A stretch of 64,000 nucleotides of DNA from Ooceraea biroi (taxonomy: Eukaryota > Arthropoda > Insecta > Hymenoptera > Formicidae). The stretch lies in contig NC_039518.1 of NCBI RefSeq assembly GCF_003672135.1, forward strand, positions 7,256,136 through 7,320,135, written 5' to 3'. Below the pieces are notes generated by a model, which did no database searches, was not told the origin of the DNA, and saw only the letters and a list, made by a program, of their open reading frames with translations. Position 1 is the stretch's first letter. Every line of letters begins with the position of its first letter. Positions 24,301 through 35,675 of this stretch are shown piece by piece. A program made the position numbers and the translations under genes.

Positions 24301-27300
24301 CGACTAACACGTCTGTCAACGATCCACTAACTTCTAAAGATACCTGAAACATGGATTATTTAAATTTTCTTAGCACATTAATGAAAAATTATTTATCTCG
24401 AGAGACGTACATCGAACAATTGGTCCACGTCATCGATATCTCCTGGTATGTCCGAGAGGGCATTAAATATTTGCGCGGAGTTCTCCAGTTGCCTCAAATC
24501 TGTCTCTGGAAGAATATTTGACAACGATGAGTGCCTGCAATTATTAGGAGTGTGATTTAGTTTTGAGGGTTTTGCAACACATGGCTGTAGTGTCAGTTTG
24601 TTCCAATAGCTGTTTCCGATCAATAGGCTGCGTTCCGGACATACTTCTCTAAATCAAAGCTTATTTAATCACCACATAGTTGATTCTCCGTTATGTTTGC
24701 GTAATGACTACAATCAAACAGCGAATCATGTTTGTTGGCAATGTTTTCTATTCGATGATGAAAGACAACAGCTCCTCAGGGAGTTAAAGAGGCATAAGTT
24801 TTATAGTCCTTACAGTATTGAGCAAATTTTATATACAATGAACTTAGGTGCTGTTACAGCGTTAACTAACTTTCTAGGAACGATTAAAATCGCAGTCTAA
24901 TAATGAGACTTATGCAAAGGAATTTATAAGTAATGATATGGTTGTGTACTGAATGAGTTTTGTATTCTTCGATAATCTTTGAATTTCATAGTTATTGAGG
25001 TGGTTATTGTTATGCAACATATGTGCGAGAGGTTAAGAGTTCATATCACTCATGTCTTTCTTAAGAGTTTAAAAAATGTTTTTTTCTAATTTGTAAAGAG
25101 CGGGCAATATGGGCTAGTTCCCAGCACCATATGTATTTATATTTTGTTTTAATAAAAAAAAAAATAGCTGTTTCCGATAACTGTTGTTTCTTACAGTGTT
25201 GACATTATCCATGACATTTAGTAGCATTATGGCAATAGATGCAATGACAGTCGTGTTTATATCATCGTAAAAATGCAACTTCCGAAACAGCATTTTCGAC
25301 ATGCGTTGCTTTTGTTTTTTAATCAAAGAAAACTGCGGCTGACGGTTATAGAATTCTTGTGGAAACTTATGGTGATTCTGCCCCATCAATTAAGACGTAT
25401 GAATGCTGGTTTAGACGCTTTAAAAGTGGTGATACTGATGTGAAGGACAAAGAACGTTCGGGACAACCAAGAAAGCTTGAAAATGCAGATTTGCAAGCAT
25501 TATTGGACGAACATCCAACACGATCCACTTCAGAACTTGCCAGAGCATTAAATGTTGATCGTACAACAGTTACGAAACATTTACATGAAATGGAAAAATT
25601 CAGAAAGAGGGGAAATGGGTTCGACATCAATTATCGGAAAGTGCCATTTGAACATTTGCATTTCGTTGATCGCCAGGCAAAAAAAGAAGAGTCTTTTGTC
25701 TCGGATTGTTACTGGGGATGAAAAGTGGATCTATTTTGATAATCCGAAACGCGGAAAATCATGGGTGGATCCAGGCGAACCATCAACATCAACTCCGAGA
25801 CGCAATATTCACGGTTCAAAAGTAATGCTCTGTACTTGGTGGGATAGTTTACTATGAGCTGTTAAATCCGCACGAGACTGTCACGGCTGATCGTTATCGA
25901 CACCAATTGTACAAGTTGAAGCAAGCATTGGACGAAAAACGACCACCAATTGCGAGTAAACGACGGAAAGTGATTCTTCTTCGTGACAACGCTCGACCTG
26001 ACGTTGCGTTATCAGTGAAAGAAACACTATTAGAGCTCGAATGGCAAGTCTTCTCCGGACATTGCTCCATGCGATTATTATTTGTTCCGGTCGATGCAAC
26101 ACGATTTAGAGGATACACACTTTGATAATTTCGAAGAAGTGTGAACATTCGTCGACGAATGGATCGACTCAAAAGAAGAGTCACTTTATCGTGGTGGAAT
26201 CCATCTCTTGCCAGAGCATTAAATGTTGATCGTACAACAGTTACTAAACGTTTACATGAAATGGGAAAAATTCAGAAAGAGGGGAAATGGGTCGACATCA
26301 ATTATCGGAAAGTGCCATTTGAACATTTGCATTTCGTTAATCGCCAGGCAAAAAAAGAAGAGTCTTTCGTCTCGGATTATTACTGGGGATGAAAAGTGGA
26401 TCTATTTTGATAATCCGAAACGCGGAAAATCATGGGTGGATCCAGGCGAACCATCAACATCCACTCCGAGACGCAATATTTACGGTTCAAAAGTAATGCT
26501 CTGTACTTGGTGGGATAGTGTACTATGAGCTGTTAAATCCGCACGAGACTGTCACGGCTGATGGTTATCGACACCAATTGTACAAGTTGAAGCAAGCATT
26601 GGACGAAAAACGACCACCAATTGCGAGTAAACGACGGAAAGTGATTCTTCTTCGTGACAACGCTCGACCTCACGTTGTGTTATCAGTGAAAGAAATACTA
26701 TTAGAGCTTGAATGGCAAGTCTTCTCCGGACATTGCTCCATGCGATTATTATTTGTTCCGGTCGATGCAACACGCTTTAGAGGATACACACTTTGATAAT
26801 TTCGAAGAAGTGCGAACATTCGTCAACGAATGGATCAACTCAAAAGAAGAGTCATTTTCTCGTGGTGGAATCCATCTTGCCAGAGCATTAAATGTTGATC
26901 GTGCAACAGTTACCAAACATTTACATGAAATGGGAAAAATTCAGAAAGAAGGGAAATGGGTTCGACATCAATTATCGGAAAGTGCCATTTGAACATTTGC
27001 ATTTCGTTGATCGCCAGGCAAAAAAAGAAGAGTCTTTCGTCTCGGATTGTTACTGGGGATGAAAAGTGGATCTATTTTGATAATCCGAAACGCGGAAAAT
27101 CATCGGTGGATCCAGGCGAACCATCAACATCCACTCCGAGACGCAATATTCACGGTTCAAAAGTAATGCTCTGTATTTGGTGGGATAGTGTACTATGAGC
27201 TGTTAAATCCGCACGAGACTGTCACGGCTGATCGTTATCGACACCAATTGTACAAGTTGAAGCAAGCATTGGACGAAAAACGACCACCAATTGCGAGTAA

Positions 27301-30300
27301 ACGACGGAAAATGATTCTTCTTCGTGATAACGCTCGACCTCACGTTGCGTTGTCAGTGAAAGAAACACTATTAGAGCTTGAATGGCAAGTCTTCTCCGGA
27401 CATTGCTCCATGCGATTATTATTTGTTCCGGTCGATGCAACACGCTTTAGAGGATACACACTTTTATAATTTCGAAGAAGTGCGAACATTCGTCGACGAA
27501 TGGATCAACTCAAAAGAAGAGTCATTTTCTCGTGGTGGAATCCATCTTGCCAGAGCATTAAATGTTGATCGTACAACAGTTACCAAACATTTACATGAAA
27601 TGGGAAAAATTCAGAAAGAAGGGAAATGGGTTCGACATCAATTATCGGAAAGTGCCATTGCGAACCGGTTGAACATTTGCATTTCGTTGATCGCCAGGCA
27701 AAAAAAGAAGAGTGTTTCGTCTCGGATTGTTACTGGGAATGAAAAGTGGATCTATTTTGATAATCCGAAACGCGGAAAATCATCGGTGGATCCAGGCGAA
27801 CCATCAACATCCACTCCGAGACGCAATATTCACGGTTTTAAAGTAATGCTCTGTATGTGGTGGGATAGTGTACTATGAGCTGTTAAATCCGCACGAGACT
27901 GTCACGGCTGATGGTTATCGACACCAATTGTACAAGTTGAAGCAAGCATTGGACGAAAAACGACCACCAATTGCGAGTAAACGACGGAAAGTGATTCTTC
28001 TTCGTGACAACGCTCGACCTCACGTTGCGTTATCAGTGAAAGAAATACTATTAGAGCTTGAATGGCAAGTCTTCTCCGGACATTGCTCCATGCGATTATT
28101 ATTTGTTCCGGTCGATGCAACACGCTTTAGAGGATACACACTTTGATAATTTGGAAGAAGTGCGAACATTCGTCGACGAATGGATCAACTCAAAAGAAGA
28201 GTCATTTTCTCGTGGTGGAATCCATCTTGCCAGAGCATTAAATGTTGATCGTGCAACAGTTACCAAACATTTACATGAAATGGGAAAAATTCAGAAAGAA
28301 GGGAAATGGGTTCGACATCAATTATCGGAAAGTGCCATTTGAACATTTGCATTTCGTTGATCGCCAGGCAAAAAAAGAAGAGTCTTTCGTCTCGGATTGT
28401 TACTGGGGATGAAAAGTGGATCTATTTTGATAATCCGAAACGCGGAAAATCATGGGTGGATCCAGGCGAACCATCAACATCCACTCCGAGACGCAATATT
28501 CACGGTTCAAAAGTAATGCTCTGTATTTGGTGGGATAGTGTACTATGAGCTGTTAAATCCGCACGAGACTGTCACGGCTGATCGTTATCGACACCAATTG
28601 TACAAGTTGAAGCAAGCATTGGACGAAAAACGACCACCAATTGCGAGTAAACGACGGAAAGTGATTCTTCTTCGTGACAACGCTCGACCTGACGTTGCGT
28701 TATCAGTGAAAGAAACACTATTAGAGCTTGAATGGCAAGTCTTCTCCGGACATTGCTCCATGCGATTATTATTTGTTCCGGTCGATGCAACACGCTTTAA
28801 AGGATACACACTTTGATAATTTCGAAGAAGTGCGAACATTCGTCGACGAATGGATCGACTCAAAAGAAGAGTCACTTTATCGTGGTGGAATCCATCTCTT
28901 GCCAGAAAGATGGGAAAAAGTTATAGAAAACGAAGGAAAATATTTTGATGAAGATAGTCATTCATTATTATATTTAAATACATGCGTTTTTGAGCAAAAA
29001 AAACCCTCAAAACTAAATCACACCCCTAATACATAAAATTACAATACGTTATCGACCACTGTAATAAATACCTTTTATCTTCAGCATGCCGAGCGTGATT
29101 TGAAACAAAACTATGGATCCGTCGAAAAGGAACATATCCCATATGCGCAGCAATATCTTCATGTGCACAACCGACGCGAATAAAGTCAGAAACCAGTGCA
29201 GAGATATGAGGCTCAGTTCTATATCGTGCTGCACCAAAACGTGATCTATATCGGGAAGATAATTAGCTACTAGTGTACGAAGTACTTTTTGGTCAGCTTG
29301 GATACCTGCGGAAGTAATAATTTAACGTTATCATTAGCGATGTAAACTCTTATGACTTGATAAAATTTAGTAATCTTTTATAAATGTTTTAGAAAATATA
29401 TAAATACCCAGTAATGTTGAGGAATAATAAGAAGCTGGTAACAAATCTTCCACTATCGTCGCCATCATCCAGAACGCATCTTCCTCTTCCAAGAGCAGCA
29501 ATAGTGACGCCGCCATAGTACCAGTGCCTTGGCAGTACCTTTAAGTAACAGAAAAGCACATGTCGATGACTACGTATTTATATAATTTATATAAAATTAT
29601 TAATTAATTAATTAAATGATTAATTATTAACGTCGCGAACAAAATTGATATATCTGTATTTCCCCATACCCGATATCAGGATAGAGCCAAGCTAAGGCAC
29701 GCATGACGCGCCTTAAACGGGGTATACCGGTGCTGTGAAGGTGGCTGAAGCATGCATTGGCTGGCATAATGCGAAGAAGATCCTTCTCGATCTGCTTGTT
29801 AGTCATTAACGCGTCGTTACTCGAGGCCTTCACTATATCTTTGTACATTATCTCTGACGAACACTTTTTCTGGAGCGCTCCTGCAAGTAAAGACACAGTT
29901 TTCGACCACTCGCGGTTTATTATGTTTACTTATATATGTTTTCTACCTGACATGCGCATCCAGATCTGCGGCCTCAAGGAATGAGGTATCCCATGCCGAA
30001 CCATCTCGCGTAGCTTATCCGTACGGGGAAGCCTTCGATCCATATTTTGCCATGAGAGCTCCGCCACCTCTTTGTTGTGGCTGAACTCCAAAAGAGCAAC
30101 CCACTGCAGCCTGAAAAGATAATAGGCATTTCCATTGCTGCTCGGTAGCTCTATAAATTTAATTGTGAACAGCTGTAAACTGACATAGCGCATTCTTCAT
30201 CACCGATGTATTAAATATACATAATACATATGCGAGTCAAGAGAGACCAACCTGTGCTGAGGCTCTTCAACGAACGGTATGCCCAGCAGCTTCTTCGAGT

Positions 30301-30972
30301 TCTGCTCAGGACCATCTTCTTCCTCCACACGAAAGCCAAATTCATCAAATCTACATTTCACAATCGGCAGAACACTTATAAAGATTATTTTGTAATAATT
30401 CGTACTTTGTATATTTTCTGGACGCAATATATTCCTGTCTTCTCCACGCGTTTAAATAAGAATTTAAATCTTCATTTTTTCTAGGACACACAAATCTCAC
30501 CTGTATTCAGGCTGCGAATTTGGGTCGTCGGGTTGATTCAACTTAGCTAAGATATCCTGTGGCCACATGGACGAAGTCAACGCGGAGAATGGACCACCCG
30601 GTGCCGGCGACAGGGTTTCGCCACACAGACCACCGACTTCCACTTCAATCTCATCCTCGGAGACTGCTGTTTCCAATTTTTTCTGGAAAAAAAAGTATTT
30701 CTACACTGCGTCTTCAAAGGCACAAGGCTCACTGCACCCGTTTGGTTCCATCCATTTTTAGGTATTGACAACTTGTTAAATTTTCAGGAGCTGATTCGGG
30801 TAACAAAGAATCAATACGAGACTCGTCCCCACGTGTCGTGCTACGTGCAAATTCAACTTGGCAAAATTCGCGGCGGACAGCGTCAATCCGCGACGGGACT
30901 CACGTGATGCTCCTCCTTTCCCACGTAACCGTCATGATCGCGAACATTGAAGAACGACTTGGCCAGATCCAT
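21324..30972 (-). CDS. SGSM3: Small G protein signaling modulator 3 (TBC-SH3-RUN RabGAP)
   Basis: I assembled fifteen coding exons on the minus strand with matching phases: 30904-30972 (ATG), 30501-30682, 30252-30350, 29947-30110, 29670-29880, 29408-29538, 29072-29305, 24411-24505, 24198-24343, 24014-24111, 23765-23944, 22351-22461, 21851-22161, 21620-21780 and 21324-21516 (stop). The product is 794 residues; vertebrate SGSM3 is about 750. The TBC domain carries the arginine finger IEKDLLR (Arg208) and the glutamine finger YCQG (Gln245), so GAP activity toward Rab GTPases is expected. An SH3 domain (about 533-592) includes DFERHDDDELGF and WVGELNGLRGWFP. A C-terminal RUN domain ends LVKHHLFSWDL. 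Family members act at endosomes and membranes. The start was chosen because it is followed by a GTGAGT donor and preceded by in-frame stops. Two introns are filled by DNA transposons. The acceptor of exon 8 (24506) was chosen over one at 24535 because only it keeps frame and alignment. Confidence 0.95.
22502..23711 (+). mobile_element. TTAA-flanked DNA transposon (Kolobok-like remnant), copy 1
   Basis: The element is 1210 bp, flanked by TTAA (22498-22501 and 23712-23715), with 17-bp terminal inverted repeats GGGGGTATTCTAGTGTA. A near-identical copy of 1211 bp lies inverted at 52548-53758. It sits in SGSM3 intron 11, 40 bp upstream of the exon 12 acceptor. The only notable open frame encodes 105 residues (22805-23122). 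The TTAA target allows piggyBac or Kolobok; the peptide favours a Kolobok/Mutator-like transposase tail, from memory of such proteins. Confidence 0.88.
22805..23122 (+). pseudogene. Transposase C-terminal remnant in TTAA element
   Basis: This 105-codon frame starts MIWTFAPKHPHAGVK and ends EECPLYGPGLAD, with an Arg/Glu-rich middle. In my recollection, large TTAA-targeting transposases of the Kolobok/Mutator-like type end with a similar FNxG...IG...YG.GIAD pattern. The rest of the transposase is missing. The other copy differs at five of 105 residues, so there is no sign of strong constraint. It is probably a dead fragment. Confidence 0.45.
24621..25162 (+). mobile_element. 5'-truncated LINE (Jockey/I-like) inserted in mariner B1
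   Basis: The 542-bp insertion is flanked by a perfect 16-bp target-site duplication AATAGCTGTTTCCGAT (24605-24620 and 25163-25178) and ends in a short A-run after TTTTAATAAAA, the signature of target-primed reverse transcription. The uninterrupted mariner sequence is seen in array B2 near 49749-49765, which confirms the insertion boundaries. Confidence 0.9.
24622..24900 (+). pseudogene. LINE ORF2 C-terminus fragment
   Basis: The frame reads RLRSGHTSLNQSLF, then HHIVDSPLC, then NHVCWQCFLFDDER, and ends at TAA 24898-24900. This is the usual tail of Jockey/I-type non-LTR retrotransposon polyproteins: end of the RNase H region and a Cys/His cluster. The reverse transcriptase and endonuclease parts are absent through 5' truncation. 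Confidence 0.75.
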
Positions 30973-31299
30973 CGCGCGGAAATGCTCTCGTTCTCAGATT
31001 CTGTCAGACACTCACTGACATTTTGCGGGCATTTCGCGTCCGTCAGTGCCGCGCGTCAGCTTTTTACGGAGCACCATGGAATAACGTCACAGCAGAAGAC
31101 AATCGCGTCACGCAGACCTTACGTAGCGTCATCTAGGCATCAGTTTGGAACCTAAACAATCGGATCGTATGAATCAGAGAGAAACCTGAGAGCGGCCACC
31201 AGCCTCCTGACGTTTGGCGCCGCCTGACAAAGTGGACGTGAAGTAGTCGTTACGCTCGGTAATGATACAAGCGAGCATTTTCCAGCGGTACGGAAAGTA
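30973..31299 (-). promoter_or_regulatory. Probable SGSM3 5' UTR and promoter region
   Basis: This GC-richer stretch lies directly upstream of the SGSM3 start codon on the minus strand. Stops in frame with the ATG mark it as untranslated. I saw no distinct TATA box. A transposon fragment begins at 31300. Confidence 0.4.
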
Positions 31300-31385
31300 T
31301 TGGGTTGGCAAATAAGTTGGTTCGGTTTTTTAAGGTGGAATAAAATACAATTTTTTTGATACACAAAATAAATTTTATTCAATTA
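31300..31385 (-). mobile_element. Mariner 3'-end fragment
   Basis: TA plus TTGGGTTGGCAAATAAGTTG at 31298 onward is a mariner-type terminal inverted repeat, followed (reading the minus strand backwards) by a short 3' untranslated segment. The rest of the element is missing. It is a different family from the other mariners in the window. Confidence 0.6.
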
Positions 31386-31387
31386 TA

Positions 31388-31688
31388 CAGGGTGGCCCAT
31401 TTTAATTTATACAGTCGATTTTTTAAAAAACTAAAAGAGATACGAAAAAATGTTTCAGGCAGACATGTCACGATTTCGAGGGGGACATAAGATGATACCA
31501 TTGGTTTGACCTTGAATAGTCGTTTGAAGGTCACGCGAAGATCACCTTCAATTTCTTAAATTGAAACCCCAACTTTTTATTGCAGATTCTTATTCTCCAT
31601 CGAAAAGTAAGTAACTTTTGTCTGAAACATTTTTCCGAAAAATGTCATCTTATGTCCTTAAAATGATCTTCAAGATGAGTTTTGAGTT
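31388..31688. mobile_element. One-ended transposon fragment starting CAGGGTGGCCC
   Basis: TA followed by CAGGGTGGCCCATTTTAAT looks like the terminus of a Tc1/mariner-superfamily element. About 300 bp of non-coding sequence follows before it is cut by the 172-bp satellite element. No matching second terminus is visible. Confidence 0.4.
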
Positions 31689-34401
31689 TCGAAAATTCTC
31701 TTTATTGCTTGTGCAGAATAAAAAATCCTTTTCCACAAATGAAGTATAGATAGAAAGAAAGCCCGCTCTACAGGACTTTATATTCAAAATGGAAAAAAGT
31801 TAAAAACTTGCATTTGTCTTTTCTACCTTTTTTCCATTTTGAATATAAAGTCCTGTAGAGCGGGCTTTCTTTCTATCTATACTTCATTTGTGGAAAAGGA
31901 TTTTTTATTCTGCACAAGCAATAACGAGAATTTTCGAAACTGCAATTACCATCGCTATAGTGAAAAAAAAGTTAAAAACTTGCATTTGTCTTTTCTAACT
32001 TTTTTCCATTTTGAATATAAAGTCCTGTAGAGCGGACTTTCTTTCTATCTATACTTCATTTGTGGAAAAGGATTTTTTATTCTGCACAAGCAATAACGAG
32101 AATTTTCGAAACTGCAATTACCATCGCTATAGTGAAAAAAAAGTTAAAAACTTGCATTTGTCTTTTCTAACTTTTTTCCATTTTGAATATAAAGTCCTGT
32201 AGAGCGGGCTTTCTTTCTATCTATACTTCATTTGTGGAAAAGGATTTTTTATTCTGCACAAGCAATAACGAGAATTTTCGAAACTGCAATTACCATCGCT
32301 ATAGTGAAAAAAAAGTTAAAAACTTGCATTTGTCTTTTCTAACTTTTTTCCATTTTGAATATAAAGTCCTGTAGAGCGGGCTTTCTTTCTATCTATACTT
32401 CATTTGTGGAAAAGGAGTTTTTATTCTGCACAAGCAATAACGAGAATTTTCGAAACTGCAATTACCATCGCTATAGTGAAAAAAAAGTTAAAAACTTGCA
32501 TTTGTCTTTTCTAACTTTTTTCCATTTTGAATATAAAGTCCTGTAGAGCGGACTTTCTTTCTATCTATACTTCATTTGTGGAAAAGGATTTTTTATTCTG
32601 CACAAGCAATAACGAGAATTTTCGAAACTGCAATTACCATCGCTATAGTGAAAAAAAAGTTAAAAACTTGCATTTGTCTTTTCTAACTTTTTTCCATTTT
32701 GAATATAAAGTCCTGTAGAGCGGGCTTTCTTTCTATCTATACTTCATTTGTGGAAAAGGATTTTTTATTCTGCACAAGCAATAACGAGAATTTTCGAAAC
32801 TGCAATTACCATCGCTATAGTGAAAAAAAAGTTAAAAACTTGCATTTGTCTTTTCTAACTTTTTTCCATTTTGAATATAAAGTCCTGTAGAGCGGGCTTT
32901 CTTTCTATCTATACTTCATTTGTGGAAAAGGAGTTTTTATTCTGCACAAGCAATAACGAGAATTTTCGAAACTGCAATTACCATCGCTATAGTGAAAAAA
33001 AAGTTAAAAACTTGCATTTGTCTTCTCTAACTTTTTTCCATTTTGAATATAAAGTCCTGTAGAGCGGGCTTTCTTTCTATCTATACTTCATTTGTGGAAA
33101 AGGATTTTTTATTCTGCACAAGCAATAACGAGAATTTTCGAAACTGCAATTACCATCGCTATAGTGAAAAAAAAGTTAAACACTTGCATTTGTCTTTTCT
33201 AAATTTTCCATTTTGAATATAAAGTCCTGTAGAGCGGACTTTCTTTCTATCTATACTTCATTTGTGGAAAAGGATTTTTTATTCTGCACAAGCAATAAAG
33301 AGAATTTTCGAAACTGCAATTACCATCGCTATAGTGAAAAAAAAGTTAAAAACTTGCATTTGTCTTTTCTAACTTTTTTCCATTTTGAATATAAAGTCCT
33401 GTAGAGCGGACTTTCTTTCTATCTATACTTCATTTGTGGAAAAGGATTTTTTATTCTGCACAAGAAATAACGAGAATTTTCGAAACTGCAATTACCATCG
33501 CTATAGTGAAAAAAAAGTTAAAAACTTGCATTTGTCTTTTCTAACTTTTTTCCATTTTGAATATAAAGTCCTGTAGAGCGGACTTTCTTTCTATCTATAC
33601 TTCATTTGTGGAAAAGGATTTTTTATTCTGCACAAGCAATAAAGAGAATTTTCGAAACTGCAATTACCATCGCTATAGTGAAAAAAAAGTTAAAAACTTG
33701 CATTTGTCTTTTCTAACTTTTTTCCATTTTGAATATAAAGTCCTGTAGAGCGGACTTTCTTTCTATCTATACTTCATTTGTGGAAAAGGATTTTTTATTC
33801 TGCACAAGAAATAACGAGAATTTTCGAAACTGCAATTACCATCGCTATAGTGAAAAAAAAGTTAAAAACTTGCATTTGTCTTTTCTAACTTTTTTCCATT
33901 TTGAATATAAAGTCCTGTAGAGCGGACTTTCTTTCTATCTATACTTCATTTGTGGAAAAGGATTTTTTATTCTGCACAAGCAATAACGAGAATTTTCGAA
34001 ACTGCAATTACCATCGCTATAGTGAAAAAAAAGTTAAAAACTTGCATTTGTCTTTTCTAACTTTTTTCCATTTTGAATATAAAGTCCTGTAGAGCGGACT
34101 TTCTTTCTATCTATACTTCATTTGTGGAAAAGGATTTTTTATTCTGCACAAGCAATAAAGAGAATTTTCGAAACTGCAATTACCATCGCTATAGTGAAAA
34201 AAAAGTTAAAAACTTGCATTTGTCTTTTCTAACTTTTTTCCATTTTGAATATAAAGTCCTGTAGAGCGGACTTTCTTTCTATCTATACTTCATTTGTGGA
34301 AAAGGATTTTTTATTCTGCACAAGAAATAACGAGAATTTTCGAAACTGCAATTACCATTGCTATAGTGAAAAAATAGTTCACCAGCGACTCCAGCATCCC
34401 C
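31689..34401. mobile_element. TTAA-type transposon with 172-bp satellite array, copy 2
   Basis: This is the same element as 17613-20834 in opposite orientation. A short inverted piece of the unit (31689-31800) is followed by about 15 head-to-tail units at about 31801-34300 with a 172-bp spacing (for example from 31839, 32011, 32183, 32355). The right terminus is CCAGCATCCCC followed by TTAA (34402-34405). The left terminus is missing: the sequence enters directly from another transposon fragment inside the satellite-like inverted repeat. The repeating 63-codon frames have no domain and are not annotated as genes. Confidence 0.88.
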
Positions 34402-34405
34402 TTAA

Positions 34406-35131
34406 AAGCTGATAATTATCACTGACATTCTCGCATTGGAACATCTGTTCTCAGATGTCCTCAAAAACCTCGCATTTGACAGTTGACACGGAAAATCTCA
34501 TCGTATATATGCCAGTATCAAGGACATTTTGATTTTATAACTGTCGACATATAGTTTTTGAATGGCGCTAATTTCGAACATTTGCTAAGGATTTATTACT
34601 TTGTTTTGTTATTTCTATTTGTTTTGTTATTATGACTATTTATGGTCAATCTACTCATCAGGAGACGGGCTACAATCGTACGCAATAAAAAATATATGTC
34701 GACAGTTAAAAAATCAAAATGTCCTTAATGTGACTTTAACCACTCCACCTAGGAAAAAACTAACTTCATCATATGATGTTATTTTCGATACCAAATATTT
34801 GCTGGAAAACAAAAATTTCATACTTCATCTAGTTTTAAAAATATAAGCTTGAACACCTTTAATAATACACCCTAGCTGTATATTACTTATCTTATGCGAG
34901 ATATTTAGCAAAAATAATAAATTATTTAAAGCGTTATTAATTTATCATATTGTTTTGTGAAGACTGCGAGTGGAATAAAGACAGACAGATATTCCCCCGG
35001 CCTCTGACGTCCCTCGTCGCCCTGCGAACATCGATCGCAACGCCTCTAATGGCTACTAAAGAAATAAAAAGTGACACACAAAATGATCCATCTCCACCTC
35101 TGAAGTTTCCAGACCTGTATATAAGACCGTG
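34406..35131. other. AT-rich intergenic sequence
   Basis: No gene or repeat with recognisable ends was seen. A short GC-richer part begins near 34995 and leads into the 119-bp repeat. Confidence 0.45.
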
Positions 35132-35250
35132 GTGGCGCCCCTGAGACACAGCGTTCGGCGGCTCGGCCGTCACGCGTCGAGCGGTAGTGGGGGAATGATA
35201 GGCGTCGCTTCTGAAATCGGCCCGAAAAGGGCAACTAATTCCAAGCACTG
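35132..35250 (+). repeat. 119-bp GC-rich interspersed repeat, copy 2
   Basis: Near-identical to 14869-14987. At its right end it directly abuts the truncated P-element-like transposase fragment, while the left copy is followed by unrelated sequence. Confidence 0.75.
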
Positions 35251-35665
35251 ATCTAGAGCTATACAATTTCCCGTTGTTGCACCCTTAATTTCTGTTCCGA
35301 GCAATAATCTTTTGAAAGCAGCTTTGAATTGTCTAACAGTAGGATTATTATTCTGTCGTCCAAAAGCTCGAATGCATCCAAAACATATCTCCAGATGATC
35401 TTGACTAATTTGATATAACGGTACATATGGTAGAATTTGTTCCTTATCGCATATATCTTGATATAACATTTTCAAACTTTCGATATTAATTAAAAAGCCA
35501 AGGACTCCCGTTTTACTATTAGAACGTACTACTAATTGCCCATTTTCAAATTTTAAGTTTAACAAATATTCTTTGCATTCCTCCAGTTTACATAAAACTG
35601 ATTCGTAATTATCTGGATTTATTGGACGTTTATAAAACTTTTGTCGTAAATTTCTAGAATTAAAA
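35251..35665 (-). pseudogene. P-element/THAP9-like transposase fragment
   Basis: Read on the minus strand, an open frame contains KTGVLGFLINIESLKMLYQD, LYQISQDHLEICFGCIR and NNNPTVRQFKAAFKRLL. These correspond to the conserved C-terminal third of P-element and THAP9 transposases (the LSQDHLE...NNNPT block). The THAP DNA-binding domain and most of the catalytic region are absent. The fragment is cut by the 119-bp repeat on one side and by mariner family C on the other. Confidence 0.75.
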
Positions 35666-35675
35666 ATATCAAATA

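Larger units (their letters stand above)
24544..29029 (+). mobile_element. Mariner family B element with 5 tandem internal units, array B1
   Basis: TA-flanked terminal inverted repeats (TTAGGAGTGTGATTTAGTTT at 24544 and its TTAGGGGTG variant complemented at 29029) bound the whole structure. After one 5' region (N-terminus from 25359), the segment from the helix-turn-helix to near the C-terminus repeats in tandem. Units start at CTTGCCAGA at 25536, 26217, 26876, 27546 and 28226, and the genuine 3' end follows the CTTGCCAGA at 28898. DD34D residues are visible in TGDEKWIYFD and LLRDNARPHV. All units lack the sequence between EWQV and SPDIAPCDYYLF and are frameshifted there, so no active transposase is possible. 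The array lies in SGSM3 intron 7. Confidence 0.92.

Noticed and set aside
24535..24540. Acceptor ATTGCAG at 24535 as the start of SGSM3 exon 8
   Set aside because: It gives the wrong phase; the acceptor at 24506 keeps frame and the exact spacing expected from the family (ETDLRQLENSAQIFNALSD).
17629..34264. Repeated 63-237-codon frames in the 172-bp arrays as a tandem gene family
   Set aside because: They start at the same point in each repeat, overlap, depend on A-run length for frame and show no domain or codon bias. They follow from the repeat period.
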